Part shown: in pieces, positions 24,303 to 32,883 of the stretch | Position numbering within the stretch: the first letter of the stretch is position 1 | Layout of the letters: each line of letters begins with the position of its first letter | From: an uncultured Selenomonadales bacterium | GTDB lineage: Bacteria > Bacillota > Negativicutes > Selenomonadales > Selenomonadaceae | Direction of reading: 5' to 3' | DNA: 36,231 bases | Assembly: GCA_946183785.1 (NCBI GenBank) | Contig: CAMHCS010000027.1 | Coordinates: 1 to 36,231 of the forward strand | Position numbers and translations under genes: made by a program | Notes under the pieces: generated by a model | Told to the model about the DNA's origin: nothing | The model's database searches: none | What the model saw: the letters and a program-made list of their open reading frames with translations, nothing else

Positions 24303-25508
24303 TTATCCGAAAGAAGCAATAAAACCATCTATAGCCCGCACGATGATTTCCAAATCATCTTCATCCAATCCATGATGGCATCCGACATAAAATCCATTAT
24401 GGTCAATCCATTCCGCTACCGGATATTCCCGCTCAATCTCGCCAAACAATTTCTTATAGATTGGCTGATTCAACAAAGGCAACATTGGCCTCGTCTCAAT
24501 ATTCCGCTCCTCCAAATAATGCGTCAAATCCTCACGCGTAAATGGCGCATTGTTCTTTATGACAATGGGATACATCATATACGAATGATCCACATAATCA
24601 GGCGCATAAGGAAGCTGCAAATAATCCTGTACTCCCTGCAGATGCTCAGTCAAATAAGCGGCATTCGCTTTCCGCTTCTCCATGATGTATTGCCGGTTCT
24701 CCAACTGACCGAGCCCGATAGCGCCTTCCAGCTCCCCAACACGATAGCTATATCCCAACCGCAGCATCATAAAACGTTTATCCATTTCGGTTTCCATGCG
24801 GAGCGGACAAACCTTGCGAGGGTCGGAAGCCAAGCAAACCTCGCATGTGCAAGCTCGGCCATGCGCTATCAGCGATCTCGCGATTTCCATCATCGAACGA
24901 TCATTCGTTGTAATGACGCCGCCCACGCCCGTTGTAATCGTATGGGCAACATAAGTGCTAAAAGCCGCGATTTCCCCAAAACTTCCTACTTTCTTCCCCT
25001 TGTAGGATGCAAAATGCGCTTCTGCGCAGTCCTCCATGACCCAAAGCTTATGGCGTACCGCAATTTCCATAATGGCGTCCATTTCGCAGGGCTGTCCAAA
25101 AACATGCACGGGGATGATCCCGATGGTTTTCTCTGTAATCTTATCCTCAAGTTTTGACGGATCCATATTATAGGTTTTAGGGTCGACATCGACAAACACC
25201 GGCTTTAATCCGGCATGCATTACCGCGTTTGATGTGGCAATGAAGGTTATCGCCGGTACCAACACTTCATGATCTTCCGGCTGGCAATACCCATTTTTTT
25301 CCTTCAACGCTTCCAAGCCCACATGCAAAGCAGACGTTCCGCTGTTGCAAGCGACTCCATACTTCTGCATATGCAATTCGGCAAATTTCTTTTCAAATTG
25401 ATATACCATTTTCCCTTGGGATAAACGACTCTCGTTCAACGCCTCATTGACATATTCCTTTTCGATATCGCTTACATACGCGTATCCCACTCCGATTTTC
25501 CCCGTCAT
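24303..25508 (-). CDS. DegT/DnrJ/EryC1-family PLP protein with His at the Lys position, 3-dehydrase-like
   Basis: This is a sugar aminotransferase-fold protein of 401 residues. The PLP phosphate-binding SGTSA (56-60) and EDCAEAH (159-165) are present. Where aminotransferases have the Schiff-base Lys, it has His189 (STYVAHTITTG). That exchange is the hallmark of the PMP/PLP-dependent sugar 3-dehydrases: E1 (RfbH/AscC), SpnQ and ColD. A Cys cluster, C220-x-C222-xx-C225 and C234, sits just before the LGYSYRVGELEGAIGL block, where E1 holds its iron-sulfur cluster. Its place next to fcl and gmd suggests removal of O3 from a 4-keto-6-deoxy sugar (inference). No E3-type reductase gene is seen in the window. 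It starts 13 bases after fcl. Confidence 0.88.
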   Translation of the reverse strand: MTGKIGVGYAYVSDIEKEYVNEALNESRLSQGKMVYQFEKKFAELHMQKYGVACNSGTSALHVGLEALKEKNGYCQPEDHEVLVPAITFIATSNAVMHAGLKPVFVDVDPKTYNMDPSKLEDKITEKTIGIIPVHVFGQPCEMDAIMEIAVRHKLWVMEDCAEAHFASYKGKKVGSFGEIAAFSTYVAHTITTGVGGVITTNDRSMMEIARSLIAHGRACTCEVCLASDPRKVCPLRMETEMDKRFMMLRLGYSYRVGELEGAIGLGQLENRQYIMEKRKANAAYLTEHLQGVQDYLQLPYAPDYVDHSYMMYPIVIKNNAPFTREDLTHYLEERNIETRPMLPLLNQPIYKKLFGEIEREYPVAEWIDHNGFYVGCHHGLDEDDLEIIVRAIDGFIASFG

Positions 25509-25521
25509 TATGAAGCCCCCA

Positions 25522-26451
25522 TTATTGATTCTCGATCAATTCCTCGCGGTAAAAATCATACGTTTTTTTGATTCCCTCAACCAAAGTTGTTTTCGCTTTC
25601 CAACCAAACGCATGGGCTTTACGAACATCCGTCAATTTCCTCTTCATTCCTTCCGGTTTGGACAAATCATGCACAAAGTTCCCCTTATAACCAATAATCT
25701 CCGCTATCGTTTCATAATATTCATTGACCGTATAATCATGCCCAAGGCCAGCATTCAAATACGTGGGCATTTCCTCAAAATGCTCCAAACAATACGCAAT
25801 ACAATCCGCCAAATCTCCACTATACATAAACTCTCGCCGCACTTCACCAGTCCCCCAAATTTCAACCGTCGGACTATTGGTTGTCTTGGCAATATGAATT
25901 TTGTGAATGACGGCGGGAATCATATGCGCATCCATCGTACGAAATTTATCCCAACGCCCGTATAAATTGCAAGGAATCAACGTCTTATATTGAAAATCTG
26001 AATATTCCCGAGAAATATATTCGCATAAACGTGCGCACATTATTTTCGCTAAGGCATAGCCTTCGTTTGTCGGCTCCAGTTCGCCTTTCAGTACCATATC
26101 CTCCGTTAAAGGAACCGTACTGTTCCTTGGATACATACAAGAGCTCCCCAAGTTCAAGAGCTTTTTGACTCCCGCTTGAAAAGCCCCATAAATCAAATTT
26201 TTGCCCATATCCAAGTTTTCCAGCAAAAAGCCCGTCGAGTTTCTGCAGTTTGCCGCAATCCCACCGACTTTTCCCGCCGCATGAACAATGCAATCCGGCT
26301 TTTCATTTTGCAAATAACGTAAAACTGCATCGGCGTCAAGCAAATCCAAATCTTGATGACGAGGCGTAAGCACCTCATGAGCCTTCATAATTGTCGATTC
26401 AATAACGCTATGACCTACCAGTCCACTGGCTCCAGTCAATAGAATTCTCAT
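25522..26451 (-). CDS. fcl: GDP-L-fucose synthase (epimerase/reductase)
   Basis: This SDR enzyme epimerises C3 and C5 of GDP-4-keto-6-deoxymannose and reduces C4 with NADPH. The nucleotide motif GASGLVG is at 7-13. Catalytic residues are visible: the Ser in SSC (103-105), Tyr132 and Lys136 (YALAK), Cys105 and His176 as the epimerisation acid/base pair. AAGKVGGI (58-65) and GELEPTNEGYA are family marks. The length of 309 residues is usual. Gmd is 25 bases upstream. The related colitose enzyme ColC has the same fold, and the His-type DegT next door keeps that alternative open. The GT11 gene in the operon favours fucose. Confidence 0.93.
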   Translation of the reverse strand: MRILLTGASGLVGHSVIESTIMKAHEVLTPRHQDLDLLDADAVLRYLQNEKPDCIVHAAGKVGGIAANCRNSTGFLLENLDMGKNLIYGAFQAGVKKLLNLGSSCMYPRNSTVPLTEDMVLKGELEPTNEGYALAKIMCARLCEYISREYSDFQYKTLIPCNLYGRWDKFRTMDAHMIPAVIHKIHIAKTTNSPTVEIWGTGEVRREFMYSGDLADCIAYCLEHFEEMPTYLNAGLGHDYTVNEYYETIAEIIGYKGNFVHDLSKPEGMKRKLTDVRKAHAFGWKAKTTLVEGIKKTYDFYREELIENQ

Positions 26452-26476
26452 GCTCTTTCACCTGTCCTTGCAGTTT

Positions 26477-27508
26477 CTATGATGCAAATTTCTTCAAATC
26501 CGATTGTACCATCATATGGACCAGTTCTTTGAACGTAACTTTACGCTTCCAACCCAATTTCTTCTCCGCTTTTTCCGCGTTGCCCAAAAGCAATTCTACT
26601 TCTGCCGGGCGGAAGTATCTCGGATTGACATCCACCAACATTTTTCCTGTTTTTTGGCAATACCCTTTTTCTTCTACCCCTTTACCGCGCCACTCAAGCA
26701 CATAACCGGCCTCAGCAAAGGCTGCTTCGGCAAATTCCCGCACCGTATGTGTCTCGTTTGTCGCCAAAACATAATCATCCGGGGTTTCCTGCTGAAGCAT
26801 CCGCCACATGCCGTCAACATAGTCACCGGCAAAACCCCAATCCCGTTTTGCGTCTAGATTGCCCAACGAAAGCTTTTCCTGCTTACCCGCCATAATTTTG
26901 GCCACAGCGATCGTGATTTTCCGAGTAACGAAAGTTTCGCCTCGCCGCGGTGATTCATGATTGAACAAAATGCCGTTACAGGTAAACATCTGATATGCTT
27001 CCCGGTAATTCTTTGTAATCCAGTGCCCATAGAGCTTCGCGACGCCATAAGGCGATTTAGGGTAAAACGGCGTCTCCTCATTTTGGGGCGCTGTTCCCGG
27101 CAAGCCGCCGTAAAGCTCCGAAGTCGACGCCTGATAAAATCTACAAGCGATTCCGCTTTGCCGAATGACATCCAACAATCGTATCGTCCCGAGCGCTGTC
27201 GTTTCCGCCGTATACTCAGGAACCTCAAAGGAAACGGCCACATGAGACTGCGCCGCCAGATTATAGACCTCATCCGGCTTGATGCTCAAAACTAACGCGC
27301 TAAGATTACAGGAATCGGTTAAATCTCCATAATGCAGGAAAAATCGCTCTTTCAAACTTTCATCATAAAAAAGATGATCTATGCGCTCCGTACAAATGGT
27401 ACTATGCCGACGCACAACGCCATGAACTTCATACCCTTTATCCAATAGCAACTCCGCAAGATAAGAACCATCCTGCCCGGTAATCCCGGTAATCAAAGCT
27501 TTTTTCAT
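26477..27508 (-). CDS. gmd: GDP-mannose 4,6-dehydratase
   Basis: This enzyme makes GDP-4-keto-6-deoxy-D-mannose from GDP-mannose, the first step to GDP-fucose and related sugars. The nucleotide-binding motif [10 protein letters not shown] is at residues 8-17. The catalytic STSE motif is at 128-131 and the Tyr154-xxx-Lys158 pair in SPYGVAK. The family blocks [25 protein letters not shown] and [13 protein letters not shown] are all present. The length of 343 residues is normal. The ribosome site AGGAGG lies just before the ATG. fcl follows at 25 bases. Its substrate route links to manA on the left, with manB and manC outside the window. Confidence 0.97.
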   Translation of the reverse strand: MKKALITGITGQDGSYLAELLLDKGYEVHGVVRRHSTICTERIDHLFYDESLKERFFLHYGDLTDSCNLSALVLSIKPDEVYNLAAQSHVAVSFEVPEYTAETTALGTIRLLDVIRQSGIACRFYQASTSELYGGLPGTAPQNEETPFYPKSPYGVAKLYGHWITKNYREAYQMFTCNGILFNHESPRRGETFVTRKITIAVAKIMAGKQEKLSLGNLDAKRDWGFAGDYVDGMWRMLQQETPDDYVLATNETHTVREFAEAAFAEAGYVLEWRGKGVEEKGYCQKTGKMLVDVNPRYFRPAEVELLLGNAEKAEKKLGWKRKVTFKELVHMMVQSDLKKFAS

Positions 27509-27535
27509 TTTGTCCTCCTAATGATCTCCAACTCT

Positions 27536-28852
27536 TTAAATTAAACTTTTTCTAATTTCTGCCCCCATTATCAATATTTTTTCAAATCCCTTGTCACGCA
27601 ACATTTGTACAATTTGATATTGGTTAGACTCACCAACAGAAACTAAAATCAAACTATTTTTTATATCAATATCTATTTCACTTAAAACATCTACTGATAA
27701 ACCATAAATTTCTGTAGGATTATCATCCTTACTAGAAACCAGAATACCAGTCATATGAATGTTTTGATGGTAAAGTATTTGTACTACTTCTCTTCCAATT
27801 ATTCCAGCCCCAAAAACATATATGTTTTTTTCATTTTGAAAAGTATGCATCAATGCTTCATATAACATCTTGCGAGACTGAATATCTGAAAGATTTCTTG
27901 ATAGCGCCTTTTCTGAACAATTCACTAAATCTTGAGCTTGCAACCAATCAGTTTCATTAGACCAATATTTTTTCTTTAAATACCCTTTCCTATTTAGTTC
28001 TTTGAACTCATCAATCATGCGATGTAAAAACATATCTTTGTATTCATCGCCGATTCGATTATATGACCAAATATAACGCTTATATTGTTCCGCTGGAAGT
28101 TGATAGTGAAAACTTCCTAAAAATTTCGTTTTATTATCAAGAAATCTCCATGCTTCTTCGAATTCATCACAAATACAAAACACCTTGTCTTTTGAATGCA
28201 CCGAGGAGGCCGGATTATCTGCACGATAATGTAGAAATGCCTCCCGTATAAGCACCATAGAACTAGCAGAAATCAAAACTTTAATACCAAATGATACATC
28301 CTGATAGGAAGCCCCAGGTGTTTCATTGAACCATATGTCATTTCCCAACAAAAAACTGCGTTTATATAAACCATTCCAAGGCGGTGTTGCAATATGGAAA
28401 TATCCATTTTGCTCTTTCACTGGAGACAAAACTGTATTATATACCAATCCCTTTAAGACATCCCAAAAAATATCCGTATGATCATCGAAAGTATAGAAAT
28501 GATTCGATTTAACGAAATCCACATCATATGCTACCGCATTTTCGTAAAGTACCTCGAACATATCCCGCTCGGCAAAATCGTCGCTCTCAACAAATCCAAC
28601 ATATTCGCCTGTTGCAACCTTCAAGCCTGTATTCAGTGAATGCCCATACCCAGTATTCTCTTTATGAATCACCTTGACATTAGGATAGGAATTCGCATAT
28701 TGGTTCAATATCGTGCCAGATGAATCAGTCGACCCATCATTAATGCAGATAATTTCGATTCCATCCAATGTTTGACAAACGACACTCTCCATGCACGATT
28801 TTAAATACTGTTCTGCGTTATACACCGGAATTAGCACAGAAACCTTCACCAT
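27536..28852 (-). CDS. GT2-family glycosyltransferase with C-terminal Rossmann-like module
   Basis: Residues 1 to about 220 are a GT-A glycosyltransferase of family 2. They comprise VSVLIPVYNAEQYL at the start, NDGSTD (38-43), and an E-S-D-D motif (89-92) in place of the usual DxD-like VDxDD. No transmembrane segment is evident, so the enzyme is cytoplasmic or peripheral. Residues about 342-432 are the shared Rossmann-like module (YVFGAGIIGREV, later IVQMLRDKGFEKI). Here the usual V-D-N turn is replaced by LVSSKDD, so ligand binding may differ. Codon use is AT-rich compared with gmd. Spacing to neighbours is 25-27 bases. Donor and acceptor are unknown. Confidence 0.85.
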   Translation of the reverse strand: MVKVSVLIPVYNAEQYLKSCMESVVCQTLDGIEIICINDGSTDSSGTILNQYANSYPNVKVIHKENTGYGHSLNTGLKVATGEYVGFVESDDFAERDMFEVLYENAVAYDVDFVKSNHFYTFDDHTDIFWDVLKGLVYNTVLSPVKEQNGYFHIATPPWNGLYKRSFLLGNDIWFNETPGASYQDVSFGIKVLISASSMVLIREAFLHYRADNPASSVHSKDKVFCICDEFEEAWRFLDNKTKFLGSFHYQLPAEQYKRYIWSYNRIGDEYKDMFLHRMIDEFKELNRKGYLKKKYWSNETDWLQAQDLVNCSEKALSRNLSDIQSRKMLYEALMHTFQNEKNIYVFGAGIIGREVVQILYHQNIHMTGILVSSKDDNPTEIYGLSVDVLSEIDIDIKNSLILVSVGESNQYQIVQMLRDKGFEKILIMGAEIRKSLI

Positions 28853-28877
28853 ATTCCCGTCTCCTTGACATTTCTTT

Positions 28878-30032
28878 TCACATTCGAAGCCACTCGGGCG
28901 GGCAAATATCTAACAAAACATCTCCTTGAGCCATCCAAGTCTTTGGAGCAATTACAATTTTGTTCGGATTCAGATTTAACCATGCCCCCCACCAACTGAA
29001 GGAACTATTAGCAATAATATTATGTTTACAGTGGCTCATTAAGCACATGTCATACCAATCCTCATACTCATCAAATAGACGACGTTCTATATAAATAGCA
29101 TTTTCTTCCTGAAACCGCTCTTTCGTCCATTCCATATCATCAGAAAAAAAACAAAACCTTACCTTTTTTTTTCGCGTTTTTATCCATTCAATTGCCCTTC
29201 TATAATAATCGTCTCCCCAAAGCGAACCATAAATCGAAGAAAGCCCAGTGTAGTCGCCCCGACGAATATGAATCGAAACACTTTCTTGTTCTTCAAGTTG
29301 CCGAATCAGTTCAATCATTTTTTGCTCCTGTTTTTGACAGAACATGAACTCTTTATTCAATTCTTCCTTAACAATTTCTGGATACCTATAAGATTGAAAA
29401 TATCCTTCCACAACTCCTTCTCGCAAGCCTAAAACATCATTCTCGTTAAAAACCACCTTCGGCAAAAATGGCTCACGAAAGCCATGAATAAGGTTTTCAT
29501 AATAGAAAACGACTGCAGAAGCAGCCGGTTCAATATGCACCGCAGAGAAAACATCCAATAAACGAAACGAAAGGTGGGCCGATTTGACTCCCAGATAGGA
29601 AGATAAATCTGCCGTCACCCTTTTCCCTTGCTTTTGGTAAATCTTATAAAGCGCATATTGGAACATTTGATTCCCTAATCCGCCCTGAAATCTTACAATT
29701 ATTTCCTCATTGAATATCTTTTCTTTCGGCCGAAATCTCGTATCCTCATATGTCGTGGAAAGGCGAAACACGATTGCCGCTTGAATGCCGTACGTTTGTA
29801 GAAGCATATCCTTCACATCATGGGCTCCACGTCTTACAGCAATAATAACGGTTGCATCGTGAGTTTTCAAAATATCAGGGGTATAGATAGGGATGCCGTC
29901 CAGTTTTGTTCCCCACAGTGCGCTATTGCTGTCTACATACCCAATAATATTGCATGATTCCTGATAAAGCGCATACGCCATTCTTCCCCATTTTCCCGCG
30001 CCCCAAACAACCACCTCACGTTTCGGAAACAT
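28878..30032 (-). CDS. GT11 alpha-1,2-fucosyltransferase-like enzyme with N-terminal Rossmann-like module
   Basis: Residues about 4-100 are the shared module (VVVWGAGKWGR, GYVDSNSALWGTKLDG). Residues about 110-384 are a family 11 glycosyltransferase. They comprise VRFQGGLGNQMFQYAL (113-128), HIRRGDY (255-261, the GDP-fucose-binding motif), FFSDDMEW (295-302) and NSSFSWWGAWLN (342-353). Such enzymes transfer L-fucose from GDP-fucose, often to galactose O2. This matches gmd and fcl in the same operon. A longer frame with a GTG at 30059 exists; the ATG at 30032 is chosen because GAGGAGG lies just upstream of it. The N-terminal fusion is not part of ordinary GT11 proteins. Confidence 0.9.
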   Translation of the reverse strand: MFPKREVVVWGAGKWGRMAYALYQESCNIIGYVDSNSALWGTKLDGIPIYTPDILKTHDATVIIAVRRGAHDVKDMLLQTYGIQAAIVFRLSTTYEDTRFRPKEKIFNEEIIVRFQGGLGNQMFQYALYKIYQKQGKRVTADLSSYLGVKSAHLSFRLLDVFSAVHIEPAASAVVFYYENLIHGFREPFLPKVVFNENDVLGLREGVVEGYFQSYRYPEIVKEELNKEFMFCQKQEQKMIELIRQLEEQESVSIHIRRGDYTGLSSIYGSLWGDDYYRRAIEWIKTRKKKVRFCFFSDDMEWTKERFQEENAIYIERRLFDEYEDWYDMCLMSHCKHNIIANSSFSWWGAWLNLNPNKIVIAPKTWMAQGDVLLDICPPEWLRM

Positions 30033-30073
30033 CGCCCCCCTCCTCTCTAAATGATTCACGATTGTCCATGTGG

Positions 30074-31222
30074 TCAGAACAGCTTTTCCGGCACAGACCA
30101 GAATATTTTATCCCTTTCAATTCCCTGCGCGATAAGATTTTGTTTGACATCAATGGCATCTTCTTTGCTTTTTAATGCAATCAAAATCAAATCATACTCT
30201 ATTTTAAGAAGCACTTCAGGAGAATCAATATTAATATCCACATCATGAAGACGAGGCGGATGTCGATCTACCCAGGCCACAATTTGACAACTTTGATATC
30301 TGCTAATTTGCGTATAATACGATTGCCCCACCATTCCGGCGCCGTAAAGTACCAGACGTTTATGCCTGATGTTCTCTATATCCGCATAACGATATCTCTG
30401 AATAGGATATATATCTTTCATCTCATTTGTAATAACGCAGAACAACGTCCAAAGCAAATTTCGTTTCAAATCAGCCTCGACCGATTCAAACAAATGATAT
30501 CCACGAAATAAATCACATAACGCCTCATAGAGGGAAACTTCCGCCTTCACCAAAATTGCCGCATCACGGTGCGTCAGCGAAGACTCCCGTACGCGGTAAT
30601 GGTAAAACGCCTGATCCAGCAAAAGAATCTGCTCCGCTTCGAGAATACAAGCGCATAAACTGACAACATCCTCTCCATGGCTGATTTGATCCGGCACCTT
30701 CGCGTAGCACTTTTGTATAAGATGTTTCTTGAACAGTTTGGACCATATACTTGGCGAAATATATGCGCTTTCCGAAAAAACAGCCTTGCCAAGGAACGAA
30801 GCCCGATGCGAAGAAAGCTCGATTTCCTCTCTTTGGAACGGAATCTGACGGCTTTGATTTTGCCAATAGCCAGTATGAACAAAATCTGCGTCGGATTTCA
30901 TCATTTCATCCACGAGGGCTCCATACATTTTCGCTTCAATGTAGTCATCCCCGTCTACAAAGCCGATATATTCCCCTGCCGCCCTTTTCAATCCCGCTTT
31001 TCGTGCACGCACCAAGCCGCCATTGAGCTGATGGATTACCACGATTCGGTTGTCGAGCCGCGCATATTCGTCACAAATCTTCCCCGAATCATCAGTTGAG
31101 CCATCGTTCACAAGAATAATCTGTAAATTCCTGTAGTTTTGGCTCTGGATGCTTTCTATGCATTGTCTGAGGTACGCCCCCACATTGTAAATGGGCACGA
31201 TGACAGTAATCAAAGGACCCAA
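30074..31222 (-). CDS. GT2-family glycosyltransferase with C-terminal Rossmann-like module
   Basis: The GT-A domain fills residues 1 to about 210 with ITVIVPIYNVGAYL, VNDGSTDDSG (38-47), VDGDD (89-93) and a late H-x-x-G/S-E-D-like stretch (SHGEDVVSL, 181-189). Residues about 287-378 are the shared module (VLYGAGMVGQ at 291-300, WVDR, and QNLIAQGIERDKI at the end). The start is taken as TTG at 31222, seven bases after GGAGG and fitting GT2 N-termini. Another TTG six codons upstream precedes the ribosome site and is unlikely. Just upstream lies a decayed fragment of a related module. Sugar specificity cannot be told. Confidence 0.85.
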   Translation of the reverse strand: MGPLITVIVPIYNVGAYLRQCIESIQSQNYRNLQIILVNDGSTDDSGKICDEYARLDNRIVVIHQLNGGLVRARKAGLKRAAGEYIGFVDGDDYIEAKMYGALVDEMMKSDADFVHTGYWQNQSRQIPFQREEIELSSHRASFLGKAVFSESAYISPSIWSKLFKKHLIQKCYAKVPDQISHGEDVVSLCACILEAEQILLLDQAFYHYRVRESSLTHRDAAILVKAEVSLYEALCDLFRGYHLFESVEADLKRNLLWTLFCVITNEMKDIYPIQRYRYADIENIRHKRLVLYGAGMVGQSYYTQISRYQSCQIVAWVDRHPPRLHDVDINIDSPEVLLKIEYDLILIALKSKEDAIDVKQNLIAQGIERDKIFWSVPEKLF

Positions 31223-31243
31223 ACAAAAACCTCCGTTCAATAT

Positions 31244-31567
31244 TCACATGATTATTATTTCTTCATCAATACCCATACGGATTAACTCACGCCTGACTTT
31301 ATGCACTGTATTATTGTCCAATATCGCAATTACAACCTAATCATAGGATACTTCCCCACCAAGAACTTCTACCGGTTTTACATCCAAGTCAATATAAGTG
31401 TCATAGTTTCTATCCACCCATAATTTCACATTACGCTAAGCAATATTTGTAACCTGTTGAGGACGTATTTGTCCCACAGTCCAGCATCATATAAAATAAC
31501 GTTCTCTCCATATCATTATAGAATCCCCAAGTTCGTAGCGCATATAGGCATCACCTTTTACATTCTT
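31244..31567 (-). pseudogene. decayed remnant of a protein carrying the Rossmann-like module
   Basis: The 443-base gap between two GT2 genes is not empty. Read on the minus strand, and allowing two frameshifts and one in-frame TAG, it gives a module-like order. First comes NVKGDAYMRYELGDSIM, then GENVILYDAG, then RNVKLWVDRNYDTYIDL, then a V-K-P-V-E-V-L segment, a stop, and VVIAILDNN followed by RRELIRMGIDEEIIIM and a stop at 31246-31244. These parts align in order with residues about 268-376 of the GT2 protein downstream. No glycosyltransferase domain is left upstream of it. It is the C-terminal end of a lost gene. Confidence 0.8.
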
Positions 31568-31665
31568 GACTCATGCCCAAAATTATATGTCGAACAATAT
31601 AACAAGTCAGACTATACACACCATTCCCTAATTTCGTATAAAAGAGTTATTCTAGATAGGTTTGA

Positions 31666-32871
31666 TTAACAGGAAAGAAAATATTGTAACCAAACATTGA
31701 TTGGCTCACTCCACAAAATACACTCTGCTTTTATTCCTAAATTTATTAGTTGATTTCGAATCGAATTTGCCGCACTTTCATTATTCACTGCACAGACAAT
31801 ATAATCGTATTGTACATTTTTGATCATTTGAGGTACTTCCACATGCTTCCCAAATAAAATAGACATTGGTGGCGAGTTATCCACCCATAAAACCACTTCT
31901 ACGCTTCTTCTTTTGTTCCAATCATAGAAGTAATCACTCCCCACACGTCCAGCTCCAAACAAAACAACTTTTTTCCCTTGAATTATTGCGTCGTCAGGGA
32001 ACGAATATGTTGGAATCCTTATTGTCTCGTCAAAGTTTAACATCGTCGGTGTATAACGATAGAGGTAATATAAAAGTCGCATCTGCAATTGCTTCAATAA
32101 ATCCCTCTCCCATTTATGCCCCATCAGTTCATTACGGATCAAATGATACATTTTACCTACATCTCGTAAATAGTCTGGATTATATGTATATGTTACAGAG
32201 TGATAATTTATACGATAATAGTAGTAGCAATCATGTGTTATTTTAATAGTCTCGCATCGTAATAAATATAAAAGGACAAACAGGAAATCTTCATCCCATC
32301 GTATAGAGATATTGGCCAATTCCATCATTGGTTGGAGCAGAGATCGCCGAAAAATTTTATTCGATTTGGAGGGCAAAATCCCACTGATTTCTTGTGCATT
32401 TGAATATTTCCGACATACGATAAGATTTCTCCAAAAGTCCTCATTATCCGATAAAGAGTATGTCCCTTTCGGAAAATTATCGACCATATATCTCGCCACG
32501 ATACCATCAGAAGAACACCTTATCATTCCGGAAGTAACCATATCAATCCCATTCATTTGACTACAAAGGATTTCATACATCCTGGAATCGATCCAGTCAT
32601 CCGCATCTACGGTTGTAATATATTCTCCTTTCGCCACTCGAAATCCAGCTGTTTGTGCAGCCTGTTGTCCGAGATTTCTTTGGTGTAGTACGCGAATTCT
32701 CGAATCTATTTTTGCATAAGCATCGCACATTTCTCCTGATCCATCTGTAGAACCATCGTCAACTAGTATAATTTCCAACTCTTTCAAAGATTGATTGATT
32801 ATAGAATCTACACATCTCTGTAAATAATCAATAGCATTATAAACTGGTACAATGACACTCAATTTAGGCAT
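31666..32871 (-). CDS. GT2-family glycosyltransferase with C-terminal Rossmann-like module
   Basis: This 401-residue protein has the same layout as the GT2 gene to its left. It has LSVIVPVYNAIDYLQRC at the start, VDDGSTDGSG (37-46), VDADD (88-92) and a conserved RWDEDFLF (191-198) in the GT-A domain. A helical middle follows, then the shared module at about 299-388 (VVLFGAGRVGSDY, LWVDNSPP, RNQLINLGIKAE). It is AT-rich with poor codon match to the left part of the window. A radical SAM gene lies 12 bases upstream; the pseudogene region lies downstream, where the operon must be read through. Specificity is unknown. Confidence 0.85.
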   Translation of the reverse strand: MPKLSVIVPVYNAIDYLQRCVDSIINQSLKELEIILVDDGSTDGSGEMCDAYAKIDSRIRVLHQRNLGQQAAQTAGFRVAKGEYITTVDADDWIDSRMYEILCSQMNGIDMVTSGMIRCSSDGIVARYMVDNFPKGTYSLSDNEDFWRNLIVCRKYSNAQEISGILPSKSNKIFRRSLLQPMMELANISIRWDEDFLFVLLYLLRCETIKITHDCYYYYRINYHSVTYTYNPDYLRDVGKMYHLIRNELMGHKWERDLLKQLQMRLLYYLYRYTPTMLNFDETIRIPTYSFPDDAIIQGKKVVLFGAGRVGSDYFYDWNKRRSVEVVLWVDNSPPMSILFGKHVEVPQMIKNVQYDYIVCAVNNESAANSIRNQLINLGIKAECILWSEPINVWLQYFLSC

Positions 32872-32883
32872 TTCTTGATCCCC

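Noticed and set aside
24303..26451. Assigning the pair as colitose genes colD/colC
   Set aside because: The epimerase keeps the residues of GDP-fucose synthase, a GT11 fucosyltransferase is present, and the DegT protein has a Cys cluster that I do not associate with ColD. It remains possible and is noted in the entries.
31457..31669. Plus-strand frame of 70 codons in the gap between two GT2 genes
   Set aside because: The opposite strand carries recognisable, broken module sequence, so this frame is a by-product of the pseudogene.
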